From contig CAKTEZ010000025.1 of the NCBI GenBank assembly GCA_934553255.1, positions 1 through 21,699 of the forward strand: a DNA stretch of 21,699 nt. Reading direction: 5' to 3'. Positions 19,651-21,699 of this stretch are shown here, in pieces (position 1 is the stretch's first letter; each line of letters opens with the position of its first letter). The stretch is from an uncultured Oscillospiraceae bacterium. GTDB lineage: Bacteria; Bacillota; Clostridia; Oscillospirales; Oscillospiraceae. Under the pieces are notes generated by a model. The model saw only the letters and a list, made by a program, of their open reading frames with translations. It had not been told where the DNA came from and ran no database searches. A program made the translations under genes and the position numbers.

Positions 19651-19696
19651 CTCCGTTTTCACAATGGGATTTTCACAGATTTTGACGAAAAATCCA

Positions 19697-19725
19697 TTGA
19701 AATTGTTCCCGCTTTCCGATAAAAT
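19697..19725 (+). promoter_or_regulatory. Sigma-A promoter of the ssnA-ygfK operon
   Basis: TTGAAA (19697-19702), 17 nt, TAAAAT (19720-19725), in an AT-rich stretch that stands out from the surrounding sequence. Predicted start near 19732, giving a leader of about 172 nt before the ssnA ATG at 19904. Confidence 0.8.
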
Positions 19726-19731
19726 AAATCC

Positions 19732-19892
19732 ACAATCTAAGATTGATAGCTGTAACGAAGTGCTTCGCGCACGGGCTGAAACTATCACTCCGGCGAAAAC
19801 GCAGGCGTTTCGTGCGAGTGACCTCGCATGGGGCGCTCTTTCTTTTTGCCGGAGAGGAGGGTTTCGTCAATCGAAAAAACAAGCCAAGGAGG
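19732..19892 (+). promoter_or_regulatory. Structured leader RNA with attenuator geometry, upstream of ssnA
   Basis: The leader holds several nested helices. TGATAG (19744-19749) pairs with CTATCA (19782-19787), enclosing a 32-nt loop. Directly adjacent, 19788-19799 pairs with 19843-19854 (12 bp, CTCCGGC/GCCGGAG core plus A/U pairs). Inside it, 19805-19818 pairs with 19823-19836 (14 bp, 4-nt loop) and is followed by TCTTTCTTTTT, the form of an intrinsic terminator. CGCACGGG (19768-19775) in the first domain can instead pair over 8 bp, two of them G-U, with TTTCGTGCG (19809-19816), the 5' arm of that terminator. Mutually exclusive pairing of this kind is the layout of a riboswitch or attenuator. 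I could not match it to a known class. The ribosome binding site AAGGAGG is at 19886-19892. Confidence 0.55.
19805..19847 (+). terminator. Terminator hairpin inside the ssnA leader
   Basis: A 14-bp stem (19805-19818 with 19823-19836, four G-U pairs, TGAC loop) followed by the U-rich tract TCTTTCTTTTT. It precedes the ssnA start by 57 nt, so read-through would be needed for expression. The U tract can alternatively be held in a 12-bp outer helix with 19788-19799. Confidence 0.6.
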
Positions 19893-19903
19893 AAACGGAC
19901 CCT

Positions 19904-21247
19904 ATGAAACTGATCATGAACGGACGACTCATCACGCGCGACGCGGAGGGCCGCGGCTACTACGAGCATGGCGCCGTCGCCTATGAAGGCGCAAAGATCG
20001 CCGAGGTCGGCGAGGAGGCCGCCCTGCGCGCCAAGTATCCCGACGCCGAGCTGGTCGACGCCAAGGGCGGCGTTATCATGCCCGCCTTCATCAACGCCCA
20101 CACCCACATCTATTCCGCGCTCGCCCGCGGCCTTTCCATCGTGGGCAACAACCCCACGAACTTCTATGAGGTCCTCGACGGAACATGGTGGGCCATCGAC
20201 CGCCACCTGATGATGGACGGTACCAAGGCCAGCGCCACCGCGCTCTACATCGACTCCATCAAGCAGGGCGTCACCACCGTGTTCGACCACCACGCCAGCT
20301 ATGGCGAGATCCCCGGCACGCTCTTCACCATCGCCGAGGAGAGCAAGCGTCTCGGTCTGCGCTCCTGTCTGTGCTACGAGGTCTCCGACCGCGACGGCGA
20401 GGAGAAGTGCCTGCAGGCCGTCAAGGAGAACGCCGACTTCATCACCTACTGCGAAAAGCAGAAGGATCCCATGCTCGCCGCCATGTTCGGCGGCCACGCG
20501 CTGTTCACCATCTCCGACAAGACCTTTGACCGCATGGTCGAGGCCAACGACGGCCGCACCGGCTACCACATCCATGTCTCCGAGGGCATGAACGACGTGT
20601 ACGACTCCCTCCAGAACTACGGCCGCCGCCCTGTCCAGCGTCTGCAGGACCACGGCATTCTCGGCCCCAAGACCATTCTCGGCCATTGCATCCACGTCAA
20701 CACCGCCGAGATGGACATCATCAAGGAGACCGGCACGATGGTCGTGAACAATCCGGAATCCAACATGGGCAACGCCATCGGCATCTGCCCCGTCCTCCAG
20801 CTCTACAAGCGCGGCATCCTCCTCGGCATGGGTACCGACGCCTACACCAACGATATGCTCGAGAGCATCAAGGTCGCCCTCTGCTCTCAGCGCAGCCAGA
20901 ACTGCCTGCCCAACGTTGGCTGGTGCGAGGTCACGGATATGCTCTTCAAGAACAACGCGAAGATCGGCGCGAAGTACTTCCCCGACCAGCTCGGCGTGCT
21001 CAAGGCGGGCGCGGCGGCGGACATCATCGTGATGGATTATAAGCCGTTCACCCCGTTCTCCGACGCGAACATCGACGGCCACATGATCTTCGGCATGACG
21101 GGCCGCCAGTGCCAGACCACCATCGCCGCCGGCAAGACGCTCATGCTCGACCGTCAGCTCGTCGGCATCGACGAGGAGGCCGAGAACGCCCACATCCTCG
21201 AGGCCGCGAAGAAGCTCTGGGGCAGCCTCAACCACTGCGAGTATTAA
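19904..21247 (+). CDS. ssnA: SsnA-type putative aminohydrolase (purine catabolism)
   Basis: Metal-dependent amidohydrolase of the ATZ/TRZ-chlorohydrolase superfamily, 447 residues, close to E. coli SsnA (about 442). Metal-ligand motifs are present: HTH (H66, H68), HIHVSEG (H224, with E227), GHCIH (H261/H264) and GTDAYTND (D312). NPESNMGN (283-290) is typical of the family. The start is ATG at 19904, chosen for AAGGAGG 11 nt upstream and the family N-terminus; the long open frame upstream runs through the 6S RNA and leader and is not coding. It is followed after 26 nt by ygfK, the pairing found in bacteria that degrade purines anaerobically, where ssnA and ygfK are part of a gene set needed for uric acid use. 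The exact substrate is not established. Codons are strongly C-ending, suggesting high expression. Confidence 0.92.
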   Translation: MKLIMNGRLITRDAEGRGYYEHGAVAYEGAKIAEVGEEAALRAKYPDAELVDAKGGVIMPAFINAHTHIYSALARGLSIVGNNPTNFYEVLDGTWWAIDRHLMMDGTKASATALYIDSIKQGVTTVFDHHASYGEIPGTLFTIAEESKRLGLRSCLCYEVSDRDGEEKCLQAVKENADFITYCEKQKDPMLAAMFGGHALFTISDKTFDRMVEANDGRTGYHIHVSEGMNDVYDSLQNYGRRPVQRLQDHGILGPKTILGHCIHVNTAEMDIIKETGTMVVNNPESNMGNAIGICPVLQLYKRGILLGMGTDAYTNDMLESIKVALCSQRSQNCLPNVGWCEVTDMLFKNNAKIGAKYFPDQLGVLKAGAAADIIVMDYKPFTPFSDANIDGHMIFGMTGRQCQTTIAAGKTLMLDRQLVGIDEEAENAHILEAAKKLWGSLNHCEY

Positions 21248-21273
21248 GGAAACATTACATAGGAGGAACAACG

Positions 21274-21699
21274 ATGTCTGAGAAAATGTATCCCATTCCG
21301 TTCGCGTCCCTGATGAACTGGGTCGTGACCGAGTACGCCCAGAGCGGCGACATCTTCGGCGTCCACAAGAAGTATGAGGCCACGGGCAAGAGCCTGCCCA
21401 TCTTCGGCGAGCGCATCGAGACCCCGTTCGGCCCCGCCGCCGGCCCCAACAGCCAGCTCGCACAGAACATCATCGCCGCCTACTTCGCGGGCGCGCGCTT
21501 CTTTGAGGTCAAGACCGTGCAGAAGATGGACGGCGCGGACCTCGCCGCCTGCGTTCCCCGTCCCTGCATCCTCGCCGCGGACGAGGGCTACAACCAGGAG
21601 TGGTCCACCGAGCTGACCGTTCCGCAGGCGCAGGACGAGTACATCAAGGCGTGGTGCGCGCTCAAGGTCATCTCCAAGGTCTACGGTCTCGGCGATCCC
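21274..21699 (+). CDS. ygfK: YgfK-like oxidoreductase, N-terminal part (cut by window edge)
   Basis: The first 142 codons of YgfK, often annotated as a putative selenate reductase subunit. The full protein is about 1000 residues, with a dihydropyrimidine dehydrogenase-like flavin barrel, an NAD(P)H-binding module and iron-sulfur clusters. Only the barrel's start is visible: MSEKMYPIPFASLMNWVVTEY, then IFGERIETPFGPAAGPNSQL (residues about 44-63) and AQNIIAAYFAGARFFEVKTVQ, followed by EWSTELTVPQAQDEYIKAW (about 109-127), all matching E. coli YgfK. The start is ATG at 21274, with AGGAGGAAC about 8 nt upstream. It lies 26 nt after ssnA in the same orientation and has no promoter of its own, so it is co-transcribed. 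It probably carries electrons in purine reduction or cleavage; selenate is unlikely to be the main substrate. Confidence 0.92.
   Translation, partial: MSEKMYPIPFASLMNWVVTEYAQSGDIFGVHKKYEATGKSLPIFGERIETPFGPAAGPNSQLAQNIIAAYFAGARFFEVKTVQKMDGADLAACVPRPCILAADEGYNQEWSTELTVPQAQDEYIKAWCALKVISKVYGLGDP

Noticed and set aside
19732..19892. Known riboswitch classes (purine, Moco, THF, cobalamin, glycine, c-di-GMP) for the ssnA leader
   Set aside because: The conserved core motifs I know for these classes are not present. This was judged by eye only, not by covariance model.
19418..19903. Upstream in-frame extension of ssnA by about 160 codons
   Set aside because: It runs through the 6S RNA, the promoter and the structured leader. 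The ATG at 19904 has a proper Shine-Dalgarno and matches the SsnA N-terminus.

Overview
The window looks like a chromosomal segment of a GC-rich, spore-forming, anaerobic member of the Clostridia, most like the Oscillospiraceae and relatives. This is inferred from Firmicutes-type proteins (UPF0735 ACT protein, YtvI, YbxF/L7Ae-like protein, DUF1292 protein, CooT), strong AGGAGG-type ribosome binding sites, consensus sigma-A promoters with 17-bp spacers, GTG/TTG starts, and a 6S RNA next to the DUF1292 gene. No mobile element, CRISPR array, tRNA or rRNA was seen. The species cannot be named from the sequence alone.

Positions 1-10,700 (all minus strand) hold the core information-processing block. 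In transcription order: rpoB and rpoC with their own promoter and a strong terminator, then a separately promoted str operon: L7Ae-like gene, rpsL, rpsG and fusA. fusA runs off the left edge. The leader of rpoB is about 190 nt long, with a possible 40-codon ORF and a stable hairpin. Several intercistronic hairpins lie in the str operon.

Positions 10,700-15,200 (minus strand) hold short units separated by clear terminators: a CNNM/CBS membrane protein (CorC/HlyC type); a three-gene nickel-handling operon (CooC-type ATPase, a strikingly histidine-rich small protein, CooT); and an ACT-domain regulator (UPF0735) followed by an aspartate kinase with a shortened regulatory region. An intrinsic terminator sits just before the kinase start, suggesting attenuation.

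Positions 15,200-19,400 hold ytvI (plus strand), convergent through a bidirectional terminator with a class A penicillin-binding protein (minus strand). The PBP is divergent from a small acidic DUF1292 gene through two abutting promoters.

Positions 19,400-21,699 (plus strand) hold a 6S RNA, then a strong promoter and a 172-nt structured leader with terminator/antiterminator geometry, then ssnA and the start of ygfK. These two genes belong to the anaerobic purine (uric acid/xanthine) catabolism gene set. The leader is the best candidate here for an undescribed regulatory RNA.
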